Positions 41,144 through 48,969 of a stretch of 64,000 nt of DNA are shown here, piece after piece. The translations under genes were made by a program, and so were the position numbers. The stretch comes from CBDFFW01 sp965246945 (GTDB taxonomy: Bacteria > Pseudomonadota > Alphaproteobacteria > UBA11073): the NCBI GenBank assembly GCA_965246945.1, contig CBDFFW010000001.1:1612001-1676000 (forward strand). The letters are read 5' to 3'. Position 1 is the stretch's first letter. The number at the start of each line of letters is the position of its first letter. The notes under the pieces were generated by a model that was given only the letters and a program-made list of their open reading frames with translations, was not told the origin of the DNA and did not search any database.

Positions 41144-41903
41144 ACACATAACCCAGGCAGTGGTGCTGGCCGCCGGTAAAGGCGAACGCATGCGCCCGCT
41201 GACCGATCACACGCCCAAGCCGTTGTTGCCAGTGCTTGGTATTACACCGCTGGCCCGCTGCATCAATGCCTTGGTGCAGGCAGACATCACCACTATTATT
41301 GTAAATTATCATCATCTCGGCGCCCAAATAAGCAACGCCGTTGGGATGCTGGCCAAAGATTACCCGAATGTTACATTTCATCTGCAGGATGAAACAGCAC
41401 AATTATTAGATACCGGTGGCACCATGCGGCGTGCGCTGCCGTTACTGGGCCAAGCACCTTTTTTCACGGTAAATGCAGCCGATTTTTGGGAAGATGGCGA
41501 TAGTCCGGCCCTGCAGCGGATGCAAAATACCTGGGACGCTGAAAAAATGGATGCGTTGCTCCTGTTGCATGCCGCCGCCAATATTCGCGGCGATATGCAA
41601 AATGGTAATTTTGTATTTGATCCATTATCGTTATCCGATCATGCAACACGGGCTGACGATGATAATTCAATCAGCGGACCCATCCAATTCAAATTGGCCA
41701 GCGTGCAACAGGCCTATATGTTCGGCAGCGTCACGCTTATCAAACCGGAATTATTTGCGGCCTATCCGCTTAATCACATTTTCTCCCAGCGCCTGATATG
41801 GGAAGAATTAGCGGCACGGCAGCGCTTATATGGCCTGTTACACGATAATTTGTGGTATCATTTAACCAGCCCCGCCGATTATACCGCGCTTAATCCGGCT
41901 TGA
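41136..41903 (+). CDS. murU: N-acetylmuramate-1-phosphate uridylyltransferase-like protein (MurU)
   Basis: The 255-residue protein starts MAEHITQAVVLAAGKGERMRPLTDHTPKPLLPV, the nucleotidyltransferase signature with its catalytic Arg and Lys. LDTGGTMRRALPLLG and FFTVNAADFWEDG follow. MurU activates MurNAc 1-phosphate in cell-wall recycling. In many alphaproteobacteria the kinase gene amgK lies between tsaE and murU; here the two overlap directly, so amgK is missing from this position. A general sugar nucleotidyltransferase is the alternative reading. Confidence 0.85.
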   Translation: MAEHITQAVVLAAGKGERMRPLTDHTPKPLLPVLGITPLARCINALVQADITTIIVNYHHLGAQISNAVGMLAKDYPNVTFHLQDETAQLLDTGGTMRRALPLLGQAPFFTVNAADFWEDGDSPALQRMQNTWDAEKMDALLLLHAAANIRGDMQNGNFVFDPLSLSDHATRADDDNSISGPIQFKLASVQQAYMFGSVTLIKPELFAAYPLNHIFSQRLIWEELAARQRLYGLLHDNLWYHLTSPADYTALNPA

Positions 41904-41908
41904 CTTTT

Positions 41909-41926
41909 CGTACGCAATATCGTACG
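41909..41926. promoter_or_regulatory. Paired CGTACG operator before yefM
   Basis: Two CGTACG hexamers separated by CAATAT lie 10 bases before the antitoxin ATG, 12 bases centre to centre. YefM-YoeB operators of other bacteria carry paired TGTACA-type hexamers with this 12-bp spacing, so this is probably the autoregulatory site of the module. Confidence 0.65.
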
Positions 41927-41935
41927 CTATGTCTT

Positions 41936-42181
41936 ATGAACGTTATCACCGTTAGCAATGCTCGTGCCAATTTATACCGCTTGGTGGATGAGGTCAGCGA
42001 AAATTCTGAACCCACAATGCTAGTTGGCAAGCGGCATAATGCCGTGCTGATTTCCGAAGAGGAATGGCGCGGTATTCAAGAGACCTTATATTTATCTTCT
42101 ATTCCCGGCATGGTGGAATCGATTAAGGCGGCAGCGGCTGAGCCTTTAAGTGAAGGTTCTAAAACATTGGAGTGGGAATAA
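41936..42181 (+). CDS. yefM: YefM-type antitoxin
   Basis: The 81-residue antitoxin starts MNVITVSNARANLYRLVDEVSENSEP and continues MLVGKRHNAVLISEEEWRGIQETLYLSS, the Phd/YefM DNA-binding fold. The C-terminal part (PGMVESIKAAAAEPLSEGS) would wrap the toxin. It neutralises YoeB and represses the operon through the paired site just upstream. Its stop shares one base with the toxin ATG (TAATG). The frame extends 12 codons upstream, but the RBS and the family start support this ATG. Confidence 0.93.
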   Translation: MNVITVSNARANLYRLVDEVSENSEPTMLVGKRHNAVLISEEEWRGIQETLYLSSIPGMVESIKAAAAEPLSEGSKTLEWE

Positions 42182-42438
42182 TGATTTGGGAAATCATCTA
42201 TTCGAAACAAGCCCAAAAAGATGCAAAAAAAATTGGCCGTTCAAATCTAAAAAGTAAAGTTCAAGAAATTTTAGATGTATTGAAGAATGATCCGTTACAA
42301 CCACCTTATGAAAAATTGATTGGCGATTTAGAAGATTATTATTCCCGCCGTATCAATCGCCAACACCGTTTGGTTTATGAAGTTATTCGAAGTGAGAAAA
42401 CGGTCCACATCCTTAAAATGTGGACGCATTACGAATAA
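42181..42438 (+). CDS. yoeB: YoeB-type mRNA interferase toxin
   Basis: The 85-residue toxin is a RelE-fold ribosome-dependent endonuclease. It starts MIWEIIYSKQAQKDAKKIGRS and has PYEKLIGDLEDYYSRRINRQHRLVYEV and ILKMWTHYE. The catalytic Glu, Arg and C-terminal His characteristic of YoeB are in place. It is coupled to the antitoxin by a one-base overlap, and ends two bases before the convergent grpE stop. The module lies between murU and grpE, interrupting core genes. Confidence 0.93.
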   Translation: MIWEIIYSKQAQKDAKKIGRSNLKSKVQEILDVLKNDPLQPPYEKLIGDLEDYYSRRINRQHRLVYEVIRSEKTVHILKMWTHYE

Positions 42439-42440
42439 AA

Positions 42441-43046
42441 CTAAGCCGTCTTATCAATCTTGGCCGCAGCAACATCACCTTTGGCCACCGCCACGCGGGC
42501 TGGGCGCAACAAACGATCATGCAGCATGTAACCGGCCTGGACAACTTGGGTAATGGTGCCGGCTGGCTTGCCGGTATTTTCCTGTTCCAACATCACTTCA
42601 TGCTTGTTCGGATCAAAACTTTGATCTTTGGCTTCAAAGCGGCGCACGCCGAAACGTTCCAGCACTTGCTGCATTTGCCGCTCGGTTGCTTCAATGCCCA
42701 CAAACAGGCTTTTGACATTGTCATCCATTTTATCACGCGCTTCGGGCGGCAAGGCATTTAATGCCAAAGTAAAATTATCGGCGACTTGTAACATATCCCG
42801 CGCCATTTCGGTGACACCGAATTTCATGGCTTCTTCCCGGTCTTTGGCGGCGCGGCGACGGGTGTTTTCAGCTTCTGCCATCGCACGTAAAGCTTTGTCT
42901 TTTAGTGCATTAATTTCGGTTTCCAGCGCACTGAGACGGGCCAAGGGATCATCGCTGTCCAAATCGCTAAGCGCCGATAGGACCTCAGCATCTATTATTT
43001 CATGGTCATCTTGCGGCGCTTCGGCGGCGTTTGCTTGGTCGTTCAT
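42441..43046 (-). CDS. grpE: GrpE nucleotide-exchange factor
   Basis: GrpE releases ADP from DnaK. The 201-residue protein has an acidic N-terminus, then a long helix (LSALETEINALKDKALRAMAEAENTRRRAAKDREEA) and the family box VGIEATERQMQQVLERFGVRRFEAKDQSFDPNKHEVMLEQEN. The beta domain ends the protein. It follows hrcA on the same strand with a 54-base gap; dnaK and dnaJ are not in the window. Confidence 0.95.
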   Translation of the reverse strand: MNDQANAAEAPQDDHEIIDAEVLSALSDLDSDDPLARLSALETEINALKDKALRAMAEAENTRRRAAKDREEAMKFGVTEMARDMLQVADNFTLALNALPPEARDKMDDNVKSLFVGIEATERQMQQVLERFGVRRFEAKDQSFDPNKHEVMLEQENTGKPAGTITQVVQAGYMLHDRLLRPARVAVAKGDVAAAKIDKTA

Positions 43047-43100
43047 TTGTTATAATCATGGGGTGTAAGATCACAGAATTCAAGGGTATTTGTTGCTTAG

Positions 43101-44138
43101 CTACATCTTCACTTTCGGCAAACCACCAGCCGTCAGCCAATTGCTGACTAAACTGGCGGTATAATCCACCATGGGAATGATACGGCCATAATTTAAGCGG
43201 GTGGGACCAATCACTCCAACTGCACCCACCACTTGCTGCTGCGTATCCTGCAATGGGGCAATGATTAGGCTGCAACCCGTATAATCGAATAAGGTATTTT
43301 CGCTGCCGATAAAAATTTGAATACCTTCTGCTTGCTGGGTGAGTTCAAGCAAACGCAGCATGGTTTCTTCCTGTTCTAAAATACCGAACAAACTTTTGAT
43401 GCGGTCCAAATCATCCAACGAGCGCACACTATCCAACAGATGGGTTTGCCCACGCACAATCAGTTGATTACCGCCGCCGCCGCCCCAAGCCGCCAACCCT
43501 TCACTAATCATCTGCGCCGTGATGGTATCCAGCGCGCTGCGGTGGTTTTGAATATCCTGTTGCAGCGTTAAACGCACATGATCCATTTGCTGACCGATTA
43601 ACCGCGTGGCCAGATGATGCGCGGCTTGCTGTAAAGTCGCCAGTGGCACACCAAGCGGCACATCAATTAACCGATTTTCAATCCGATCATCGCTATCCAC
43701 CAGAATGACCAGCGCCCGTTGTCCGGCCAGCGGCACAATTTCTAAATGTTTTAAAGTTGCGTTGGTTTTGGGGACGGCAATCATACCGGCACAGGCGGCC
43801 AAACCGGCCAGGCGTTCAGTAGCCAAGCGCAACGGGTCCTGAGCCGGTTGCTGCAGCGCAGTCAGCGCGGCTTCTTCTTCCAGATTAAGTGGCCGTTTTT
43901 CGAGTAAGCCATCCACAAAAAAGCGCAGGCCAGCTTCGGTGGGCAGCCGCCCAGCCGAGGTATGCGGCGCATAAAGCAAACCTGCGGTTTCTAAATCAGC
44001 CAATAAATTACGCACAGTGGCCGGTGATAATTTCAACGCCATCTGCTCGACCAAGGTTTTTGAGCCAATGGGCGCACCGGTCGTTAAATAAGCTTCAACC
44101 AGTAAACGCATAATTTGTTGAAGGCGATCTGGGAGCAT
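43101..44138 (-). CDS. hrcA: Heat-inducible transcription repressor HrcA
   Basis: HrcA represses chaperone genes by binding CIRCE. The 345-residue protein starts MLPDRLQQIMRLLVEAYLTTGAPIGSKTL (winged-helix DNA-binding region), followed by SPATVRNLLADLETAGLLYAPHTSAGRLPTE. The GAF-like domain includes QLIVRGQTHLL and GAVGVIGPTRLNYGRIIPMVDYTASLVSNWL. I found no CIRCE sequence in the upstream 100 bases, so the hrcA-grpE unit itself may not be HrcA-controlled. Confidence 0.96.
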   Translation of the reverse strand: MLPDRLQQIMRLLVEAYLTTGAPIGSKTLVEQMALKLSPATVRNLLADLETAGLLYAPHTSAGRLPTEAGLRFFVDGLLEKRPLNLEEEAALTALQQPAQDPLRLATERLAGLAACAGMIAVPKTNATLKHLEIVPLAGQRALVILVDSDDRIENRLIDVPLGVPLATLQQAAHHLATRLIGQQMDHVRLTLQQDIQNHRSALDTITAQMISEGLAAWGGGGGNQLIVRGQTHLLDSVRSLDDLDRIKSLFGILEQEETMLRLLELTQQAEGIQIFIGSENTLFDYTGCSLIIAPLQDTQQQVVGAVGVIGPTRLNYGRIIPMVDYTASLVSNWLTAGGLPKVKM

Positions 44139-44179
44139 GAAGCGATTAAAGCATAAAAAATGTTAGCAATCTAAATATT

Positions 44180-44210
44180 AAAAAAGCACGCTGGCCGAAA
44201 CCAACGTGCT
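44180..44210 (-). terminator. Rho-independent terminator upstream of hrcA
   Basis: Read on the minus strand, AGCACGTTGG pairs with CCAGCGTGCT (one G-T pair) around six bases, followed by six T. It terminates transcription of the small secreted-protein gene before hrcA, so hrcA needs its own promoter between here and its start. Confidence 0.85.
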
Positions 44211-44243
44211 TTCTAAAACTAAATCTGGCGAACCAGCGTTAAG

Positions 44244-44648
44244 TTACTTGGTTACTGCTGGAGCAACTTGTTCTTTGGTATCAACAACAGTTTTGCCGTT
44301 AACAACTTTTTTGGTTTCTTTAACGTTCTTACCATCTTCAACTTTGGTTTTCACTTCAGTTTTGGTTTTCTGTTCGTTGAACAAACCTTTAGGGTCAGTT
44401 ACTTCTTCTTTAACCGCTTTGGTTTCGACGTTACCTTTGCTGTCAACATTTACATCGGTTTTCTTTTCAGCAGACATGGTGGTGCCAGCAGAATCTTTCT
44501 GCACGTCTTTAGACGTTTGGGTGTAGCTACCGTTGTCGTCTTTAACTTCAACTTTTGCTTCGTGTTTAGCAGCTGGTTTGTCAGCAGCGAAAGCAGCAGG
44601 TGCCGCAGCGATGGCAGCAACAGCAGCAAGGGTCAAAAGAGATTTCAT
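44244..44648 (-). CDS. Small secreted Lys/Glu/Val/Thr-rich protein
   Basis: I start at the ATG giving MKSLLTLAAVAAIAAAPAAFAADKP, a clean Sec signal peptide cut after AFA. The mature part of about 110 residues is low-complexity and highly charged (KHEAKVEVKDDNGSYTQTSKD; ETKAVKEEVTDPKG; KTKTEVKTKVEDGKNVKETKK), resembling an imperfect repeat of K-x-E/T units. It is probably periplasmic and disordered or beta-prone. I do not recognise a family. It has its own terminator. Confidence 0.75.
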   Translation of the reverse strand: MKSLLTLAAVAAIAAAPAAFAADKPAAKHEAKVEVKDDNGSYTQTSKDVQKDSAGTTMSAEKKTDVNVDSKGNVETKAVKEEVTDPKGLFNEQKTKTEVKTKVEDGKNVKETKKVVNGKTVVDTKEQVAPAVTK

Positions 44649-44842
44649 GTTCATAGTAATTTGCCTTGGTTGGAAGGTAGGACTTAAAGATACCGCATTT
44701 GAAAAATTTTTGAAGTTAATTTTCGGTAATCGGCTGCCATAACGCGTTACGATTTTTTAATCTAAAACAATTTATGCTTATTATTAAATAAACTGTTTGC
44801 AGATAAATTGACTAGACCAGTCGAATACGCTATTATCTTTAA

Positions 44843-45109
44843 ATGCTTGAATATGGCGCTTATGAGGCAAAAACACATTTTTCGCAATTGCTTGACCGCG
44901 TGGAAGCTGGCGAAACCGTATTAATTAAACGCCATGGTAAAGTAATAGCTGAACTGACCGCACCTACCCTACCCAAAAAACGTAAAAGTCCAACGCCTTT
45001 AACGGACCAAATGCGAGTTTTACGTCAGCAAATCAAGCAATCACAAACCAAACCGTTTACCATTGAAGAAATTGTTAAAATGGTTCGTAAAGATCGTAAC
45101 AGCCATTAA
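44843..45109 (+). CDS. Phd/YefM-family antitoxin
   Basis: The 88-residue protein starts MLEYGAYEAKTHFSQLLDRVEAGETVLIKRHGKVIAELTAP, the prevent-host-death DNA-binding fold. A basic C-terminal tail follows (KKRKSPTPLTDQMRVLRQQIKQSQTKPFTIEEIVKMVRKDRN). It ends one base before a PIN-domain toxin gene, so the pair is a type II toxin-antitoxin module of the vapBC layout with a Phd-type antitoxin. Confidence 0.9.
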   Translation: MLEYGAYEAKTHFSQLLDRVEAGETVLIKRHGKVIAELTAPTLPKKRKSPTPLTDQMRVLRQQIKQSQTKPFTIEEIVKMVRKDRNSH

Positions 45110-45110
45110 C

Positions 45111-45533
45111 ATGAATTTTGTTTTAGACAATTCATTTTTGGTGAGTGGTCTAGTGCCCGACGAAGCACATGCTGACACCGAGTCATTATTCGAAATGTTT
45201 GAGAAAGAAAAACATAAAATTTATGTGCCTGCTGTTTTTTGGCCTGAATATTTAAATGTTATGCTGAATGCCTTAAAGAAAAATCGGATCACCATTAACC
45301 ATCTAGAAAATTTCTCGGCCATTATAAATGGGTTCAATATTACAGTTTATATACCTTCTAATGATTTGAATTGGCACATACAAAAAGTATTGCCATTGGC
45401 CCAAAAATATAAGTTAACCGCTTATGATGCCAGTTATCTGGCAGTTGCATTGGAAACCAAAGCAACATTGGCAACGTTTGATAAAGCGTTAATGACCGCT
45501 GCAAAAGCTGCCAAAATCCCGCTTTTTATTTAA
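45111..45533 (+). CDS. PIN-domain toxin (VapC-like)
   Basis: The 140-residue protein is a PIN ribonuclease. The acidic active site reads D6 (FVLDNSFLVSG), E46 (FWPEYLN), D106 (TAYDASYLAVALE) and D124 (ATFDKAL). VapC toxins cut tRNA or rRNA when freed from the antitoxin. I start at the ATG one base after the antitoxin stop, rather than at the ATG in the antitoxin coding region 16 codons earlier. Confidence 0.92.
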   Translation: MNFVLDNSFLVSGLVPDEAHADTESLFEMFEKEKHKIYVPAVFWPEYLNVMLNALKKNRITINHLENFSAIINGFNITVYIPSNDLNWHIQKVLPLAQKYKLTAYDASYLAVALETKATLATFDKALMTAAKAAKIPLFI

Positions 45534-45575
45534 TTTTGGTATTTCTTTTAATCATTAAATTAATGAATTTAGTAG

Positions 45576-46139
45576 TTACCAAATATTAGGATTTTCAGCA
45601 GTGTTACCAGTTGTCATAGGTACAACATTGGCAAAATTAGGTGTGTCTTTTCTTATTAAAAATATTTTTAAGGCAACATGAACTAAATCAGAAAATGCGT
45701 CTTGGGCGGCTATAACTGTTGGATCGGCAAAATCATTTACTTTTTGAACATGCAAGCTTCCATCAACATTTGGCAATACGATATGACTAATAAAGCATGG
45801 AGCAACATATTCTTTTTCTAGCAAATGTTCAGGCACGTCACCCGCAAGTTGCGGTTTATCAACTGTCAACCTATCCAATACACGATGTATGCTAACAGGA
45901 ACATCTATAATGATTCCAATCACACCCACTTTGAAAAGCATTCCTATAGCTGGGGGCACTTCTTTTGATTTTACCAAATATGCCAGTACCTGTTCGTTTG
46001 TCGCAAAACCGTGCGTTGTCTGGCTGATATGGGCGTTAAAAAGTAAGCCATATTTTTTAATGCTAGGCGCTAAAAAATGATGGGTAAGATGCACCAATCT
46101 AGCATGCCCATCAGGGATATCAGTTAAAATTGTATCCAT
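45576..46139 (-). CDS. Uncharacterised protein, weakly ART/DarT-like N-terminus
   Basis: The 187-residue protein has no confident family. Near the N-terminus VHLTHHFLAPSIKKYGLLFNAHI resembles the H-x-T plus helix-Gly-Leu start of DarT/ADP-ribosyltransferase-like domains (HITHxxNLxxILxxGL), but the rest (VGVIGIIIDVPVSIHRVLDRLTVD; CFISHIVLPNVDG) does not allow a firm match. No signal peptide is seen. It is convergent with the Phd/PIN pair and divergent from leuS. Treat the function as unknown. Confidence 0.5.
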   Translation of the reverse strand: MDTILTDIPDGHARLVHLTHHFLAPSIKKYGLLFNAHISQTTHGFATNEQVLAYLVKSKEVPPAIGMLFKVGVIGIIIDVPVSIHRVLDRLTVDKPQLAGDVPEHLLEKEYVAPCFISHIVLPNVDGSLHVQKVNDFADPTVIAAQDAFSDLVHVALKIFLIRKDTPNFANVVPMTTGNTAENPNIW

Positions 46140-46174
46140 TATATTTTTTTTGGATATAGCTTGACATTATTTTA

Positions 46175-46189
46175 TTAAGATAAAGTTAA
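46175..46189. promoter_or_regulatory. CtrA-type box (TTAA-N7-TTAA) upstream of leuS
   Basis: TTAAGATAAAGTTAA matches the consensus exactly and lies about 50 bases before leuS and 35 after the start of the divergent orphan gene. The surrounding DNA is AT-rich and the flanks do not match the other two boxes, so chance is a real explanation. Confidence 0.25.
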
Positions 46190-46240
46190 TTCATAGTGAA
46201 AGCTTTTAAAATTTCGCTTTTTGCCTAATATAACGGCCAA

Positions 46241-48898
46241 ATGTCTGACAGCCGTTATAATATCAAAACCACCGAAGCCAAATGGCAGCAACGGTGGACT
46301 GAAGCCAAAAGCTTTGAGACACCGCTGGCGCCCGATCACAGCAAAAAGAAATATTATGTGCTGGAAATGTTCCCCTACCCATCGGGCAATATTCATATGG
46401 GGCATGTGCGCAATTATACGTTGGGCGATGTGATTGCGCGGTGGAAGCGCGCCGAAGGGTATAATGTGCTGCATCCGATGGGCTGGGATGCGTTTGGCCT
46501 ACCCGCCGAAAATGCCGCGTTTGATAATAAAATGCATCCGGCGGCGTGGACGAAACAGAATATCGCGCATATGCGGGACCAGTTGCAGGGCATGGGCTTA
46601 GCGCTTGATTGGGCACGCGAGGTCGCAACTTGTGATGCGGATTATTACCAGCACGAACAAAAAATGTTTTTGGATTTTTTGAAAGAAGGTTTGGCCTATC
46701 GCAAAGAGAGCTGGGTGAATTGGGACCCAGTGGAAAACACCGTTTTGGCCAATGAGCAAGTGGTGGATGGTAAAGGCTGGCGCAGTGCCGCGCCGGTTGA
46801 ACGACGCAAGCTGAATCAATGGGTGCTGAAAATTACGGAATATGCGGATGATTTATTATCCGCGCTGGCCACCCTGCCCCGCTGGCCGGAAAAAGTGCGG
46901 CTGATGCAGGAAAACTGGATCGGTAAATCGCGCGGTTTGCAATTCAAATGGGATGTGGTGGGCAGCGATCAGCAAATTGATGTGTATACCACGCGGCCCG
47001 ATACGTTATTTGGTGCATCATTCTTGGCCTTGGCAGTTGATCACCCATTGGCGCAGCAATTATGCGCAGACAAACCAGGCTTTGCCGAATTTGTGCAGCA
47101 ATGCCGCGCGCAAGGCACTTCGGAAGCCGCCATTGAACAAGCCGAAAAACTGGGCTTTAATACCAGTTTTACTGCCAGCACGCCATTATTGCCGGGCAAG
47201 CAGTTCCCCATTTATATCGCCAATTTCGTGTTGATGGAATACGGCACCGGCGCGATATTTGCTGTGCCCGCGCATGACCAGCGCGATTTGGATTTTGCCA
47301 ACAAATATGGCCTGCCCGTCACGCCCGTGGTATTACCGCCCGATGCCGAACCGGCCGATGTTAAAATCGGCAAAGATGCCTATTTAGGCACCGGTAAAAT
47401 TTTTAATTCTGATTTCTTGAATGGTTTGGCAATTGAAGAAGCGAAAGCCGTGTGTATTGCCAAAGCCGAAGAAGTAGGTTGCGGCGCTGGCACCACGCAA
47501 TATCGCCTGCGTGATTGGGGCGTAAGCCGCCAACGCTATTGGGGTTGCCCGATCCCGATTATGTACCGCGTATCGGACGGTAAAATGATTCCCGTGCCGG
47601 CCGAGCAATTACCGGTGAAGCTGCCGGAAGATGTAAATTTTGACGAACCTGGCAACCCGCTCGATCGCCACCCCACTTGGAAATACACTATTTGCCCCGA
47701 AACGGGCGAACCCGCCATTCGCGAAACCGATACGTTTGATACGTTTTTTGAAAGCAGCTGGTATTTCGCGCGCTTTACCGATCCGCACAATGCGGCCAAA
47801 CCGTTTGATAAAAACATCGCCAATTATTGGCTGCCGGTCGATCAATATATCGGCGGCGTGGAACATGCCGTGCTGCATTTGCTCTATGCCCGTTTCTTCA
47901 CGCGCGCGATGCAGCAATGCGGGTATTTGGATGTCGCCGAACCTTTTGCCGGCTTGTTTACGCAAGGGATGATTGCGCATGAGACGTATCAAAACGATAA
48001 AGGCGAATGGGTTTTCCCTGATAAAGTGGTGAAGGACGAAAAAGGCAATTTCGTACTGATTGACAGTGGTGCACCGGTGAAGGTTGGCCCCTCCATCAAA
48101 ATGTCAAAATCCAAAAAAAATGTGATTGACCCCGCCGCGATGATTGAGCTGTATGGCGCGGATGCGATCCGTCTGTTCATTCTGTCCGACAGCCCGCCCG
48201 AGCGTGATCTGGAATGGACCATCACTGGGGTGGATGGCGCGTGGCGCTATGTCAACCGCCTGCACCGGTTGGTGCATGATGCTTTGGAAAAATTGCCCGT
48301 CGCTGGCACATCAATGCCGAATGAATTCGGTGTCGCTGCCCAGGAACTCCGCATCAAAGCGCATCAAACCATCGCCGCGTTGACCAAAAATTTGGAAGAT
48401 TTCCACATCAACAAAGCCGTCGCCCGCCTGCGCGAATTAAGTAATGCCGCCGAAGAATTTGCCAAACTTTGTCATCCTCGCGGTAGCGCCGCGGGGATCC
48501 AAAATAACGTAGATGGATCCCCAGCGCAGTGCGCTGAGTATGACACTGTGAGTAACGCATGGACCCTGCGCGAGGCTTTGGAAATTATCGTGCGTTTGGC
48601 ACAACCGATGATGCCGCATTTGGCCGAAGAATTATGGGAAATGCTGAGTCACAGCAATTGGCTGACTGAAGCGCCTTGGCCAGTGGCTGATGCCAGCCTG
48701 CTGGTTAGTGACACCGTCAACATCACCGTGCAAATCAACGGTAAAGTGCGAGCCACATTAATTATGCCGAAAGGCACGGATAAATCAGCTTTGGAAATCA
48801 CTGCATTGGCCGATAGCAATGTGCAAAAATATTTGGCCGGTGCCATCCCCAAAAAAATTATCGTGGTGCCCGATAAAGTAGTGAATTTTGTGGTTTAA
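46241..48898 (+). CDS. leuS: Leucyl-tRNA synthetase with in-frame palindromic insert
   Basis: LeuRS charges tRNA-Leu. The 885-residue enzyme has the HIGH motif in YPSGNIHMGHVRN, the editing domain (about residues 230-430, with TRPDTLFGASFLALAVDHPL), and KMSKS in SIKMSKSKKNVIDP near residue 625. In the C-terminal helical domain, about residues 744-768 read CHPRGSAAGIQNNVDGSPAQ and CAEYD, a segment with no counterpart expected between AAEEFAKL and WTLREALEIIVRL. This insert is encoded by a palindromic repeat and keeps the frame. The anticodon-binding and C-terminal parts then continue normally. Confidence 0.97.
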   Translation: MSDSRYNIKTTEAKWQQRWTEAKSFETPLAPDHSKKKYYVLEMFPYPSGNIHMGHVRNYTLGDVIARWKRAEGYNVLHPMGWDAFGLPAENAAFDNKMHPAAWTKQNIAHMRDQLQGMGLALDWAREVATCDADYYQHEQKMFLDFLKEGLAYRKESWVNWDPVENTVLANEQVVDGKGWRSAAPVERRKLNQWVLKITEYADDLLSALATLPRWPEKVRLMQENWIGKSRGLQFKWDVVGSDQQIDVYTTRPDTLFGASFLALAVDHPLAQQLCADKPGFAEFVQQCRAQGTSEAAIEQAEKLGFNTSFTASTPLLPGKQFPIYIANFVLMEYGTGAIFAVPAHDQRDLDFANKYGLPVTPVVLPPDAEPADVKIGKDAYLGTGKIFNSDFLNGLAIEEAKAVCIAKAEEVGCGAGTTQYRLRDWGVSRQRYWGCPIPIMYRVSDGKMIPVPAEQLPVKLPEDVNFDEPGNPLDRHPTWKYTICPETGEPAIRETDTFDTFFESSWYFARFTDPHNAAKPFDKNIANYWLPVDQYIGGVEHAVLHLLYARFFTRAMQQCGYLDVAEPFAGLFTQGMIAHETYQNDKGEWVFPDKVVKDEKGNFVLIDSGAPVKVGPSIKMSKSKKNVIDPAAMIELYGADAIRLFILSDSPPERDLEWTITGVDGAWRYVNRLHRLVHDALEKLPVAGTSMPNEFGVAAQELRIKAHQTIAALTKNLEDFHINKAVARLRELSNAAEEFAKLCHPRGSAAGIQNNVDGSPAQCAEYDTVSNAWTLREALEIIVRLAQPMMPHLAEELWEMLSHSNWLTEAPWPVADASLLVSDTVNITVQINGKVRATLIMPKGTDKSALEITALADSNVQKYLAGAIPKKIIVVPDKVVNFVV
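48471..48544. repeat. 74-bp palindromic element in frame within leuS
   Basis: The left end (GTCATCCTCGCGGTAGCGCC then GCGGGGATCCA) and the right end (TGGATCCCCAGCGCAGTGCG then CTGAGTATGAC) are each 31 bases. They are inverted copies at their outer and inner ends (GTCAT/ATGAC, GGGGATCCA/TGGATCCCC) and each folds on its own in the middle. This is the clearest in-gene copy in the window. Confidence 0.88.
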
Positions 48899-48969
48899 GC
48901 TGCAATTATTTGACTTAAAATAATAGTTACTTACTTATGGCATTATGAACTTACCAATTTATAACGCTA

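Noticed and set aside
44139..44180. CIRCE operator in front of hrcA
   Set aside because: Only a partial TTAGCA is present; the paired TTAGCACTC-N9-GAGTGCTAA is absent.
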